From: Nitriliruptoraceae bacterium
Lineage (GTDB): Bacteria > Actinomycetota > Nitriliruptoria > Nitriliruptorales > Nitriliruptoraceae
Direction of reading: 5' to 3'
Length of the DNA stretch: 14,164 nt
Assembly (NCBI GenBank): GCA_007118045.1
Contig: SKTG01000143.1
Coordinates: 1-14,164 of the forward strand
Shown here piece after piece: positions 7,397-13,462 of this stretch. Made by a program: the position numbers and the translations under genes. The notes under the pieces were generated by a model. The model did not search any database, had not been told where the DNA came from, and saw nothing but the letters and a program-made list of their open reading frames with translations. How positions within the stretch are numbered: position 1 is the first letter of the stretch; each line of letters begins with the position of its first letter.

Positions 7397-7495
7397 TCAC
7401 TCGCGCGGAGCGCTGCGAGCCACGCCCGGGAGAGGGCGGCGCGCTGTGGGGCCGCGAGGCCCGTGGGCGCGAGGATCTCGCACGACGTAGGGCAT
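7397..7495 (-). CDS. Possible 32-codon leader ORF upstream of gyrB (tentative)
   Basis: An ATG at 7495 opens a 32-codon frame (MPYVVRDPRAHGPRG..., Arg/Pro-rich) ending in TGA at 7399-7397. The A of the ATG falls 6 nt after a candidate extended -10 element (TGG-TAGGCT, 7509-7501), exactly where transcription would begin. The message would then be leaderless, a common mode in actinobacteria. The stop overlaps a GTG in the gyrB frame (GTGA, 7400-7397). The coding content is unremarkable and the protein resembles nothing I know, so this could be chance. Confidence 0.25.
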   Translation of the reverse strand: MPYVVRDPRAHGPRGPTARRPLPGVARSAPRE

Positions 7496-7500
7496 CCGCC

Positions 7501-7509
7501 AGCCTACCA
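7501..7509 (-). promoter_or_regulatory. Candidate extended -10 promoter for the gyrase operon
   Basis: The minus strand reads TGGTAGGCT (7509-7501), a TGN-TANNNT extended -10. The position 17-18 nt upstream has no recognisable -35. Transcription would start near 7495, giving gyrB a leader of about 130 nt. It lies in the 285-nt gap between fpg and gyrB, which holds no convincing full-length gene. One further DnaA-box-like 9-mer, CCGTCCACA, lies at 7553-7545. Confidence 0.4.
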
Positions 7510-7649
7510 GGCGCGACCCGCCACGACGGCGCACTGAGACGCCCTGTGGACGGCACGACCCCCGGTCACGTACCCCACCCTGGCCGGCGCCCCGGCGACG
7601 TCGAGAGCGCCGAGACGCGCCGGATCGGCCATCGTGGCGTGGTGGTTGC

Positions 7650-8564
7650 TCAGGCCCCCTCGAGCTGGTCGACCGTCCGGGGCCAGTCGTCCTTGAGCAG
7701 CCGCGAGAGACCACGGTCGGCGAGCACCTTGCCGTCCGTCTGGCACCGCGGGCAGTAGTTGGTCTCGTTGTCGGCGTAGCGGATGCGCTGAACCTGCGTG
7801 CCGCAGTCGGGGCACGGTTGCCCGTGCTTGCCGTGCACCGCGAACCCATCGCGGAACGCCGTCACCTTCTCCGGGAAGCCCTCGCCGGTCTCCTCACGCA
7901 ACCGGGTCACCCAGCTCCTGAGGACCTCCCGCGTCGCGGCATGCAGCCGTGTCACCTCGTCGTCGTCGAGCTGGTGGCTGCGACGCACGGGTGACAGACC
8001 GGCGGCGTGGAGGATCTCGTCGCTGAAGGCGTTGCCGATCCCGGCGAAGCGGCGCGGATCGGTCAGGGCGCGTTTGAGGGTGCGGTTCTCGAGACGCAGC
8101 TGCGCCGCGAAGGTCTCCACGTCGAGCTCCAGAGGCTCGAGCCCCCCACGGTCGTGCTCGGCGAGGGCGTCCTCGCCCCTGACCACGTGCAGCGACGCCC
8201 GTCGGGTGGTACCGGCCTCCGTGAGGATCAGCGCTCCACCGGGCGCCTCCGGGTCGCCGGGCACGGAGAGGTCCACCGCCGCCAGCCCGATCCTGCCCGG
8301 CACCGGCGCACCGTGATCGCGCCACCGCAGCCGACCGGCGATCATCAGGTGCAGGACCAGGTGCAGGTCGTCCTCGACGCTGAACACCAACCGTTTGCCG
8401 AGCCGACGGACGGCCACGACCCGACGGCCCTCGAGCGCCTCGATGGGTGGGTCGTAGGTCCGCAGCAGCGAGAAGCTCCTGATACGCACACGGTCGATGC
8501 CGGCATCCACCACCCGTGGCCGCAGCGCCGCCAGGTAGTCCTCGAGGTCGGGGAGCTCGGGCAT
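7650..8564 (-). CDS. Fpg/Nei-family DNA glycosylase with atypical zinc finger and C-terminal tail
   Basis: This 304-residue enzyme should excise oxidised bases and cut the abasic site by beta/delta-elimination. After Met the N-terminus is PELPDLEDYLAAL: Pro2 is the nucleophile and Glu3 the catalytic acid. Lys57 in RLGKRLVF matches the conserved Fpg lysine, and HLMIAGRL resembles the lesion-probing loop. The H2TH region has GIGNAFSDEIL (175-185) with conserved Asn178. The zinc finger uses Cys251, Cys254, Cys271 and Cys274. Two features are odd. In canonical Fpg the finger hairpin carries an Arg (R-x-T-x-Y-C), but here it is Asn (NETNYC). The chain also continues about 30 residues past the last Cys (DGKVLADRGLSRLLKDDW) instead of ending there. 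From memory this matches a separate MPELPD-type Fpg clade. The gene starts 15 nt after the tlpA-like stop, so it shares that transcript. Confidence 0.93.
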   Translation of the reverse strand: MPELPDLEDYLAALRPRVVDAGIDRVRIRSFSLLRTYDPPIEALEGRRVVAVRRLGKRLVFSVEDDLHLVLHLMIAGRLRWRDHGAPVPGRIGLAAVDLSVPGDPEAPGGALILTEAGTTRRASLHVVRGEDALAEHDRGGLEPLELDVETFAAQLRLENRTLKRALTDPRRFAGIGNAFSDEILHAAGLSPVRRSHQLDDDEVTRLHAATREVLRSWVTRLREETGEGFPEKVTAFRDGFAVHGKHGQPCPDCGTQVQRIRYADNETNYCPRCQTDGKVLADRGLSRLLKDDWPRTVDQLEGA

Positions 8565-8579
8565 GACGCGGCCGCGGGG

Positions 8580-9278
8580 CTAGGTGCCGCTGACCGTGTC
8601 GGCCAGGGCGTCGAGCTGCTCCTGGCCGATCATGCCGGACACGCGCACCGCGACCTGACCGTCGCCGTCGATCGCGACCCAGTAGGGCGTCGCCTGCAGC
8701 CCGTAGGCCTCGGCGACGGAGGAGCTCACGTCGTCGACCAGGACCGGGCCGTCGTAGCCCTCCTCCTCGAACCAGTCCTGCGGCGGCCAGTTGGGGCGGG
8801 TGTCGTCGAGGCTCGTGGCGACGGAGACGATCTCCACGTCCTCCGGCAGGCCGCCGGCGTCGAGCCACTCGACCACCTCCGGCAACTCCTCCTGGCACGC
8901 CGGGCACCAGGACGCCATGAACATGACCAGTTGCGGCGTTCCCGGCTCGCCGACCGTCACCGGCTCGCCGTCGAAGTCGGCTCCCGAGGCGACCGGGACG
9001 GGATCTCCCGCCGCCTGGTCCGTGCTCGGGTCCTCCGGCGCCCCCGGCAACGGCTCCCCCTCGATGGTCGGGTCGCCCGCCACCTCGGTGGTGCTGGGCA
9101 CGGCCGCCCGGTCGGCCGACTCACCGACGGTGAGCACCCCGATCACCACGGCGAGGACCAGGACCACCGCGCCCACGATGGCGAACATCAGCCGCTGCTT
9201 GCGCTGTTGCTGCTGCTTGGCCCGTTGGCGTGCCTCACGGTGCTCTCGTCCTCGCTGCGCGCGGGAGGTCGTGGTCAT
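8580..9278 (-). CDS. Membrane-anchored TlpA-like thioredoxin-fold protein
   Basis: This 232-residue protein is a likely extracytoplasmic thiol-disulfide oxidoreductase. Residues 1-30 are very basic and Gln-rich and should be cytoplasmic. Residues about 31-51 (MFAIVGAVVLVLAVVIGVLTV) form a signal anchor. Residues 55-105 are an acidic Pro/Gly/Ala linker. The thioredoxin fold follows, with active site MASWCPACQEELPE (Cys125, Cys128) and the cis-proline in ATPYW (Pro198). The WCPxC motif and following EELPEV are typical of TlpA/ResA/DsbE-like proteins. ATG at 9278 was chosen because the upstream codons (to 9638) are low-complexity sequence overlapping dsbB; a modest GAAAGG lies about 10 nt upstream. 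It lies 59 nt after dsbB and 15 nt before the glycosylase, so it is probably DsbB's redox partner. Confidence 0.92.
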   Translation of the reverse strand: MTTTSRAQRGREHREARQRAKQQQQRKQRLMFAIVGAVVLVLAVVIGVLTVGESADRAAVPSTTEVAGDPTIEGEPLPGAPEDPSTDQAAGDPVPVASGADFDGEPVTVGEPGTPQLVMFMASWCPACQEELPEVVEWLDAGGLPEDVEIVSVATSLDDTRPNWPPQDWFEEEGYDGPVLVDDVSSSVAEAYGLQATPYWVAIDGDGQVAVRVSGMIGQEQLDALADTVSGT

Positions 9279-9337
9279 GGCTGCGGCCTTTCGGTGGTGC
9301 TGCTCGGGAGCGTTCGAGGAGGTCCGGCGACCAGGTC

Positions 9338-9844
9338 TCAGGCGTGCCGGTGACGGGCGACCAGGCTCAGGGTCGCGATGGCGACGAACCCGATCAGGGC
9401 CATGGTCGGCAGGGTGAGGAAGCCGAACTCGCGGACCCAGATCAACGAGCAGGGTGCCGCAGGGTCGCAGGCGCCGCCCAGCGAGGGGCGGCGTTCGATG
9501 GCGATGTGCCAGATCGCGATGGCCGCGCCGATGCCCGAGAGCGGCACGCTGACCCTCCAGGCCGACCGGTCGCCGCGCATGGCCGCGACCCCGAGGACGA
9601 TCACCAGCGGGTACATCGCGATGCGTTGGTACCAGCACAGCGTGCAGGGCGTGTAGCCCGCCACCTCGGAGAGCAGCAGCGAGCCCCCCGTCGCCACGAC
9701 GGCGATGGCCGTGGCCAGAGGCAGGGCCGCGTCGGCCAGCCAGGGAGGGGGCCGGCGTGTGACCAGCGCGGTCCCCGCGACAACGGTGATGACGATCGCG
9801 ACGAGCGCGAGCACGGCGAAGCTGCGCTCGGCGACGGCGATCAT
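9338..9844 (-). CDS. DsbB/BdbC-type disulfide bond formation membrane protein
   Basis: DsbB proteins reoxidise a periplasmic or extracytoplasmic thiol oxidase and pass electrons to quinone. This 168-residue protein has the two required cysteine pairs: CTLC (Cys67, Cys70) in the motif GYTPCTLCWYQRIAMYP, and Cys126/Cys132 in GGACDPAAPCSLIW, followed by FGFLTLPTMALIGF. Hydrophobic segments lie at about 8-26, 41-58, 75-90, 100-116 and 143-163. That is one more than the four usual in DsbB, the extra one being at the N-terminus. The start is ATG at 9844, preceded by GAGG (9853-9850) at 5 nt; an upstream extension to 9940 is low complexity and less likely. The TlpA-like gene next door is the obvious partner. 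Many actinobacteria, such as M. tuberculosis, use VKOR instead of DsbB for this step. Confidence 0.93.
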   Translation of the reverse strand: MIAVAERSFAVLALVAIVITVVAGTALVTRRPPPWLADAALPLATAIAVVATGGSLLLSEVAGYTPCTLCWYQRIAMYPLVIVLGVAAMRGDRSAWRVSVPLSGIGAAIAIWHIAIERRPSLGGACDPAAPCSLIWVREFGFLTLPTMALIGFVAIATLSLVARHRHA

Positions 9845-10111
9845 GCTGACCTCGACGGTGGGAGCGGACGGGAGCGGGAGGGTCCGAGGATGCTCGTCAC
9901 GGCACGACGACGAGGGCCCCGGGACCCGGGCAGGTGCCACGGTGACGGTTCCGGGGGCGATGCGCTAGGGCCGAGCGAACCTCGCCACACGGTCGTTCAG
10001 CCGTGCCGCGCCGGCCCCCGCTCGGTCGTCCTGAGGGCGACGAGGCTCCGGCCACAGCCGTGGCTCGCGTCGGGGTCAAGCTCCGGCCGTAGCGGTGGGT
10101 CGCGTCGCGGA
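9845..10111. other. 267-nt intergenic region between dciA and dsbB
   Basis: I see no gene here on either strand. It contains a near-tandem 35-bp duplication at its dciA-proximal end (annotated separately) and short GC-rich inverted repeats, for example CCCGGG twice around 9920-9930. No clear promoter for dsbB is visible, so whether the dsbB block is transcribed separately or from dciA is open. Confidence 0.5.
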
Positions 10112-10114
10112 TCA
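10045..10114. repeat. Two 35-bp imperfect tandem repeats at the 3' end of dciA
   Basis: Copy A (10045-10079) and copy B (10080-10114) are directly adjacent and both begin GCTCCGGCC. They agree at 27 of 35 positions by hand count; a 1-nt shift near the end improves the match. A shorter third echo, GCTTCGGCC, begins at 10116. Copy B ends on the dciA stop codon (10114-10112), so the array may have arisen by slippage or duplication of the dciA end. Confidence 0.55.
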
Positions 10115-10681
10115 GGCTTCGGCCTCCGGATCGTTGGCCCCCTGCAGGGTGCCGACGATGAGACGGATCTCGCGCACCGTGTCCGCCCCGAGGACCCGGT
10201 CCGCGTTGGCGCGCAGGTGCGGGAGCAGGTAGCGCAGTTGCGCGGCCCAGGTCTGCGTCTCCGCCCGGATCACCAGGATCCCGCCCGCCAGACGCACCGG
10301 TTCGCATCGCGCGGCCAGGTCCGCGCCGACGATCTCGTCCCACCGCGTCCACGCGCTGGAACCGCGCAGACGCTCGGCCCAGCCACGCTGCTCGACCAGG
10401 GCCGACACCGCGTCGCCGAGCGGTTGGGGCGGCCCGACACGGCGCAACCCGTCGGTGCCCTCCTCGGGGACGACCCACTCGTCGTCGCCTGGTGGTGCCG
10501 GATCGAACGACGCCCGTTCCTGCGCTGCGCGCCGGCGAGCCTGCTGTGCCCGACGGCGCGCGTAGGCGTGCTCGTCCTCGTTGGCGCCTGCCCGCCGCAC
10601 CTCGGCGGAGCCGTCGGTCCGACGACCCGGCCGGGCGTGACCGGTTCGGCGCCGCCCACCCTGACCCGACTGGTCGGTCAT
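10112..10681 (-). CDS. dciA: DciA-type replicative helicase-loading protein (DUF721)
   Basis: DciA is the ancestral loader or partner of the DnaB replicative helicase in bacteria lacking DnaC/DnaI. This protein has 189 residues. The first 80 or so are disordered, Arg/Gly/Gln-rich and strongly basic. The DUF721 domain covers about 85-180, with the hallmark W-x-x-IVG core WTRWDEIVGADLAARCEPVR, the strand ILVIRAETQTWAAQLR and the helix PHLRANADRVLG. Its ATG overlaps the recF stop as ATGA (10681-10678), implying translational coupling. DUF721 next to recF is the standard actinobacterial order, but gyrB normally follows at once, whereas here three unrelated genes intervene. Confidence 0.92.
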   Translation of the reverse strand: MTDQSGQGGRRRTGHARPGRRTDGSAEVRRAGANEDEHAYARRRAQQARRRAAQERASFDPAPPGDDEWVVPEEGTDGLRRVGPPQPLGDAVSALVEQRGWAERLRGSSAWTRWDEIVGADLAARCEPVRLAGGILVIRAETQTWAAQLRYLLPHLRANADRVLGADTVREIRLIVGTLQGANDPEAEA

Positions 10682-11862
10682 GCGGCCCCCGCGGCACCCT
10701 CACGCGGTCGCAGACGGGTGAGGCCGTCCGCCTGGGCCACCTCGATCCGTGCACCCTCCAGTGGCACGTCGGCCTCCACCGCCGCGGTGACCAGGACCTG
10801 CTCGAACCCCGCGCACGCCAGAGCCAGCCGGTCGCGCCGGGTGGTGTCGAGCTCCGCGAACACGTCGTCGAGGAGCACCACCGGGCGGTCACCGACCTCG
10901 GCGAGGACCTGGACGGTGGCGAGCTTGAGCGCCAGCGCCAGGGACCACACCTCGCCGTGCGAGGCGTAGCCCTTCGCCGGGAGCGCGCCGATGGTCAGCT
11001 CGAGGTCGTCACGGTGCGGACCCACCAGGGTGAGACCGCGGGCGAACTCGTCCTCGGCCGCCTCGGCGAGCGCCGCGCGGAACGCGTCGGCGATGGGTGC
11101 GGGGTCCGGGACGAGCGACGGATCCTCGGTGACGTCCGGCACGCCGAGGTCCCGGCCGGCGCTGGCCTGGTAGCGGATCGAGACCGGTTCGGGCCGGTCG
11201 GCGAGCTCGCGGTAGAAGCGATCGACGGGGCCGCTCAGCGCGCGCACCGCGGCGATGCGTGCCGCGATCAGCTGCGTGCCGTGGGTCACCAGCTGCTCGG
11301 TCCAGACATCGATCGTGGCCGCCGCGGCCGCGCGGGCGTCCGCCGGCAGCCCCCGGGCCCGCTTCAACAGCTGGTTGCGCTGCCGGAGCGCACGGTCGTA
11401 CTCGGCCCGGGCCGCACCGAAGGCGGGACGTCGCTGGGTCAGCAGATCGTCCAGGAAGCGCCGCCGTTCGCCCGGGTCCCCCCGCACGATCGCGATGTCC
11501 TCGGGCGCGAAGAGCGCGACGCGCAGCGCTCCGACCGCGTCGGCCGCTCGCCTGACCTGCTGACCGTCCACCTTCGTGCGGGTCCGACGACCGACGCCGA
11601 CCTCGAGCTCGAGCGTGCGACGACGACCGTCGTCGCCGAGCAGCTCGCATCGCACCACACCGTGGTCGCTGCCCGCCCGCACCAGGGGGCCGTCGCCACT
11701 GACCCGGTGCGAGCTGCCCGTGGCCGCCCGGTGGATGGCCTCGAGCAGGTTGGTCTTGCCCTGCGCGTTGGGGCCGACCAGCACCGTCACCCCGGGCCCG
11801 AAGGTGACGACCACCCGGTCGTAGGAGCGGATGTCGATCAGCTCCAGCCGCCGCAGGCGCAT
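10678..11862 (-). CDS. recF: Recombination mediator ATPase RecF
   Basis: RecF is an SMC/ABC-type ATPase that works with RecO and RecR to load RecA at gapped DNA behind stalled forks. This protein has 394 residues. The Walker A motif is GPNAQGKTN (30-38). The ABC signature region reads VGPHRDDLELTIGALPAKG followed by ASHGEVWSLALALKLA (300-315); SHGE is the actinobacterial version. The Walker B and D-loop are PVVLLDDVFAELD (327-339). The N-terminus MRLRRLELIDIRSY is typical. The ATG at 11862 follows GGAGGT (11874-11869) at 6 nt. It starts 30 nt after dnaN and overlaps dciA by 4 nt. Confidence 0.98.
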   Translation of the reverse strand: MRLRRLELIDIRSYDRVVVTFGPGVTVLVGPNAQGKTNLLEAIHRAATGSSHRVSGDGPLVRAGSDHGVVRCELLGDDGRRRTLELEVGVGRRTRTKVDGQQVRRAADAVGALRVALFAPEDIAIVRGDPGERRRFLDDLLTQRRPAFGAARAEYDRALRQRNQLLKRARGLPADARAAAAATIDVWTEQLVTHGTQLIAARIAAVRALSGPVDRFYRELADRPEPVSIRYQASAGRDLGVPDVTEDPSLVPDPAPIADAFRAALAEAAEDEFARGLTLVGPHRDDLELTIGALPAKGYASHGEVWSLALALKLATVQVLAEVGDRPVVLLDDVFAELDTTRRDRLALACAGFEQVLVTAAVEADVPLEGARIEVAQADGLTRLRPREGAAGAA

Positions 11863-11892
11863 CGCTGTACCTCCCCGGGCCGCGCCGCCGCC

Positions 11893-13005
11893 TCAGCTGA
11901 CCCGCATCGGCATCAGCAGGTAGGTCAGGTCGTCGACGTCACCGTCGGCGCTGTGTGGCCTGAGCACCGCGGGCTTGAGGCCGTCCCGCAGCTCGATGCG
12001 GACCTGTTCGGTCCCCGTGGCTTCGAGACCGGCGAGCAGGAAGGTGGGGTTGAAGGCGATCGACAACCCTTCGCCCTCGACCTCCGCCGGGAGCGCTTCG
12101 GCGGCGTCGCCCATCTCCTGGTTGGTGGCGGCCAGGTCGACCGATCCGTCGCCGAACGTCAGCGTCACCGGGGTGTTGGCCTGCCCCATCGCCACGATCG
12201 CGACACGTTGCAGCGCTTCCGCGAGCGCGGCGCGCTCGACCACCACGGCGGTCTCGTGCGCGTCCGGCAGCAGCGCGGAGTAGTTGGGGAACGACCCCTC
12301 GATCAGCTTGGTGGTCAGGCGGCGGTCGCCGAACAGGAACGAGACCTGCCCGTCCTCGAGCACCATCGTCACGGCGCCACCGACCTCGCCGGCGGCCTTG
12401 GCCGCCTCCTGCAGCGAGCGGGCCGGCACGAGTGCGCTGCCGTCGACGGCCTCCTCCCAGGCCAGCGAACGGACCGCGAGGCGGTAGCTGTCCGTGGCCG
12501 CGGCGGTCAGGCGACCGTCGGCCGCCTCGAGCTGGACGCCCGTGAGCACCGGGCGTCCCTCGTCGTTGGAGGCTGCGCGAGCGACCTGTGAGACCAGTCG
12601 CGCGAACGCGTCCGCTTTGACCACCCCCTGGGCAGCGCCCGGCGCGGGTCCGGCGAGGCTCGGGAAGTCCTCGGCCTGCATGCCCCGGACCTTGAAGTTG
12701 GCACGGCCGCAGCTGATCTCGACCCGGTCGCCGTCACCGCTGAGCTGGACCGGCGCGTCGGGGAACCGGGCGACCAGCTGCGAGAGCAGCCGACCCGGCA
12801 GCAGCGCGGTCCCGGGCTGGTCGATCTGCACGGGGATCGAGATCTCCGCGGCCACCTCGAGGTCGGTGGCACGACACGTCAGCTTGCCGTCACCCGCCTC
12901 GAGCAGGATCCCGGACAGGGCCGGCAGGGTCACGCGGGCACCGACGGTGCGGGTGGCCCAGGACACCGCCTCGGCGAACTCGGCGCGCTCGGCACGCAGC
13001 TTCAC
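11893..13005 (-). CDS. dnaN: DNA polymerase III beta sliding clamp
   Basis: DnaN is the ring-shaped dimeric clamp that tethers Pol III and other partners to DNA. This protein is 370 residues, the usual size, with three clamp domains at about 1-120, 128-245 and 250-370. Recognisable stretches are KLRAERAEFAEAVSWA at the start, ATDLEVAAEISIP, AATDSYRLAVR, LIEGSFPNYSALLP and the C-terminal LTYLLMPMRVS, which lines the partner-binding pocket. The start is GTG at 13005, supported by AGGAGGA (13017-13011) 5 nt upstream. The frame stays open to 13113, but those codons belong to the leader and run through a hairpin. It is first in the dnaN-recF-dciA operon. Confidence 0.98.
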   Translation of the reverse strand: MKLRAERAEFAEAVSWATRTVGARVTLPALSGILLEAGDGKLTCRATDLEVAAEISIPVQIDQPGTALLPGRLLSQLVARFPDAPVQLSGDGDRVEISCGRANFKVRGMQAEDFPSLAGPAPGAAQGVVKADAFARLVSQVARAASNDEGRPVLTGVQLEAADGRLTAAATDSYRLAVRSLAWEEAVDGSALVPARSLQEAAKAAGEVGGAVTMVLEDGQVSFLFGDRRLTTKLIEGSFPNYSALLPDAHETAVVVERAALAEALQRVAIVAMGQANTPVTLTFGDGSVDLAATNQEMGDAAEALPAEVEGEGLSIAFNPTFLLAGLEATGTEQVRIELRDGLKPAVLRPHSADGDVDDLTYLLMPMRVS

Positions 13006-13040
13006 GGTGTTCCTCCTGACCGGGTCGGTCCACAGCACCG

Positions 13041-13084
13041 GGTAGTAATGGGTCTTCTCTTTCGAGAAGACGTCACCGTAGTAG
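13041..13084 (-). other. Candidate DNA unwinding element with DnaA-trio-like repeats
   Basis: On the minus strand the order is the box TCGTCCACA (13106-13098), a 13-nt GC-rich spacer, CTACTA (13084-13079), and later TTACTA (13048-13043). This resembles the box, GC-cluster, DnaA-trio order known from the Bacillus subtilis unwinding region, whose complementary strand reads as GAT repeats in the 3'-to-5' direction. The patch is about 48% G+C in otherwise very GC-rich DNA. The trios are few and interrupted, so this is inference. Confidence 0.4.
13052..13071 (-). promoter_or_regulatory. Perfect 8-bp hairpin with GAAA loop in the dnaN leader
   Basis: GTCTTCTC (13052-13059) and GAGAAGAC (13064-13071) are perfect inverted repeats separated by 4 nt. 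In minus-strand RNA the loop is GAAA, closed by a C-G pair, a very stable GNRA tetraloop. It lies 34 nt before the dnaN ribosome-binding site and inside the low-GC patch of the origin. It has no following T-tract. A role in dnaN translation, RNA stability or origin structure is possible; none is shown. Confidence 0.55.
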
Positions 13085-13097
13085 GGCCTGTGCACGG

Positions 13098-13106
13098 TGT
13101 GGACGA
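13098..13106 (-). other. DnaA-box candidate TCGTCCACA
   Basis: Exact match to the 9-mer found twice more in this intergenic region. It is the box nearest the low-GC patch and dnaN, and points toward them. Confidence 0.6.
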
Positions 13107-13390
13107 CGGGCATCGTCGCAGCTCAGGCCGGGTTCGGGACTGGTGGCCGTGCTGTGGGCGACGGGCGGGTCCTCCACAGCGTCGCGAACCACACGGATGT
13201 GCTTCCACGGCGCCGCCGATCTTTGCACCGGCGCTCCACCGTCCGTCCCCAGGTCGCAGCCGTCGTGTGAGCCCGCCAGGCACGGTCGGGCACGTCGCTC
13301 TGCGCACACTGAGCGTCCGACCAGACACGCAGAGTCGCCGTCATCCACCGTCTCGGTGTCGGTCTCCCCACCGCGTCCACCCCTCGCGAA

Positions 13391-13433
13391 CAGGTTCGTC
13401 CACAGGATCCTGTGGAAACTGTGGACGAACCTG
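13391..13433. repeat. 15-bp perfect inverted repeat carrying two head-to-head DnaA-box candidates
   Basis: CAGGTTCGTCCACAG (13391-13405) and its exact reverse complement (13419-13433) flank a 13-nt centre. Each arm contains TCGTCCACA (13396-13404 plus, 13428-13420 minus). The centre adds a third, degenerate box (GTTTCCACA, 13419-13411 minus) and a 16-bp palindrome CCACAGGATCCTGTGG (13400-13415) that would pair in competition with the long repeat. The site is 38 nt beyond the dnaA stop. It looks like a high-density DnaA binding site. Confidence 0.8.
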
Positions 13434-13435
13434 GG

Positions 13436-13462
13436 GTCGGTGGGCCGGGCCCGGGGCCCGAC
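13436..13462 (-). terminator. Imperfect GC-rich hairpin after dnaA, possible terminator
   Basis: GTCGG (13436-13440) pairs with CCGAC (13458-13462), and an inner GCC/GGC extends the stem past a 3-nt bulge, 8 nt beyond the dnaA stop. There is no T-tract. It could end dnaA transcription before the origin, but the hairpin is modest. Confidence 0.3.

Noticed and set aside
7504..7632. Small minus-strand frame (MADPARLG...) in the fpg-gyrB gap
   Set aside because: No ribosome-binding site, no recognisable content, and it spans the likely gyrB promoter region.
8007..9353. Plus-strand open frame of 448 codons opposite the glycosylase and tlpA-like genes
   Set aside because: Low-complexity mirror of well-supported genes; no plausible start or family.
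9279..9638. 120-residue N-terminal extension of the TlpA-like protein
   Set aside because: It overlaps dsbB in another frame, is His/Arg/Pro-rich, and would put the signal anchor deep inside the protein.
10492..12591. Plus-strand open frame of 699 codons opposite dciA, recF and dnaN
   Set aside because: Crosses three clear minus-strand genes and has no domain of its own.
13026..13034. CGGTCCACA near the dnaN ribosome-binding site as a firm DnaA box
   Set aside because: Two mismatches from the consensus; kept only as a degenerate relative in the oriC description.
13006..13113. N-terminal extension of DnaN upstream of 13005
   Set aside because: DnaN homologues begin at MKLR-like sequence, the GTG at 13005 has a strong ribosome-binding site, and the extension runs through the hairpin and a DnaA box.
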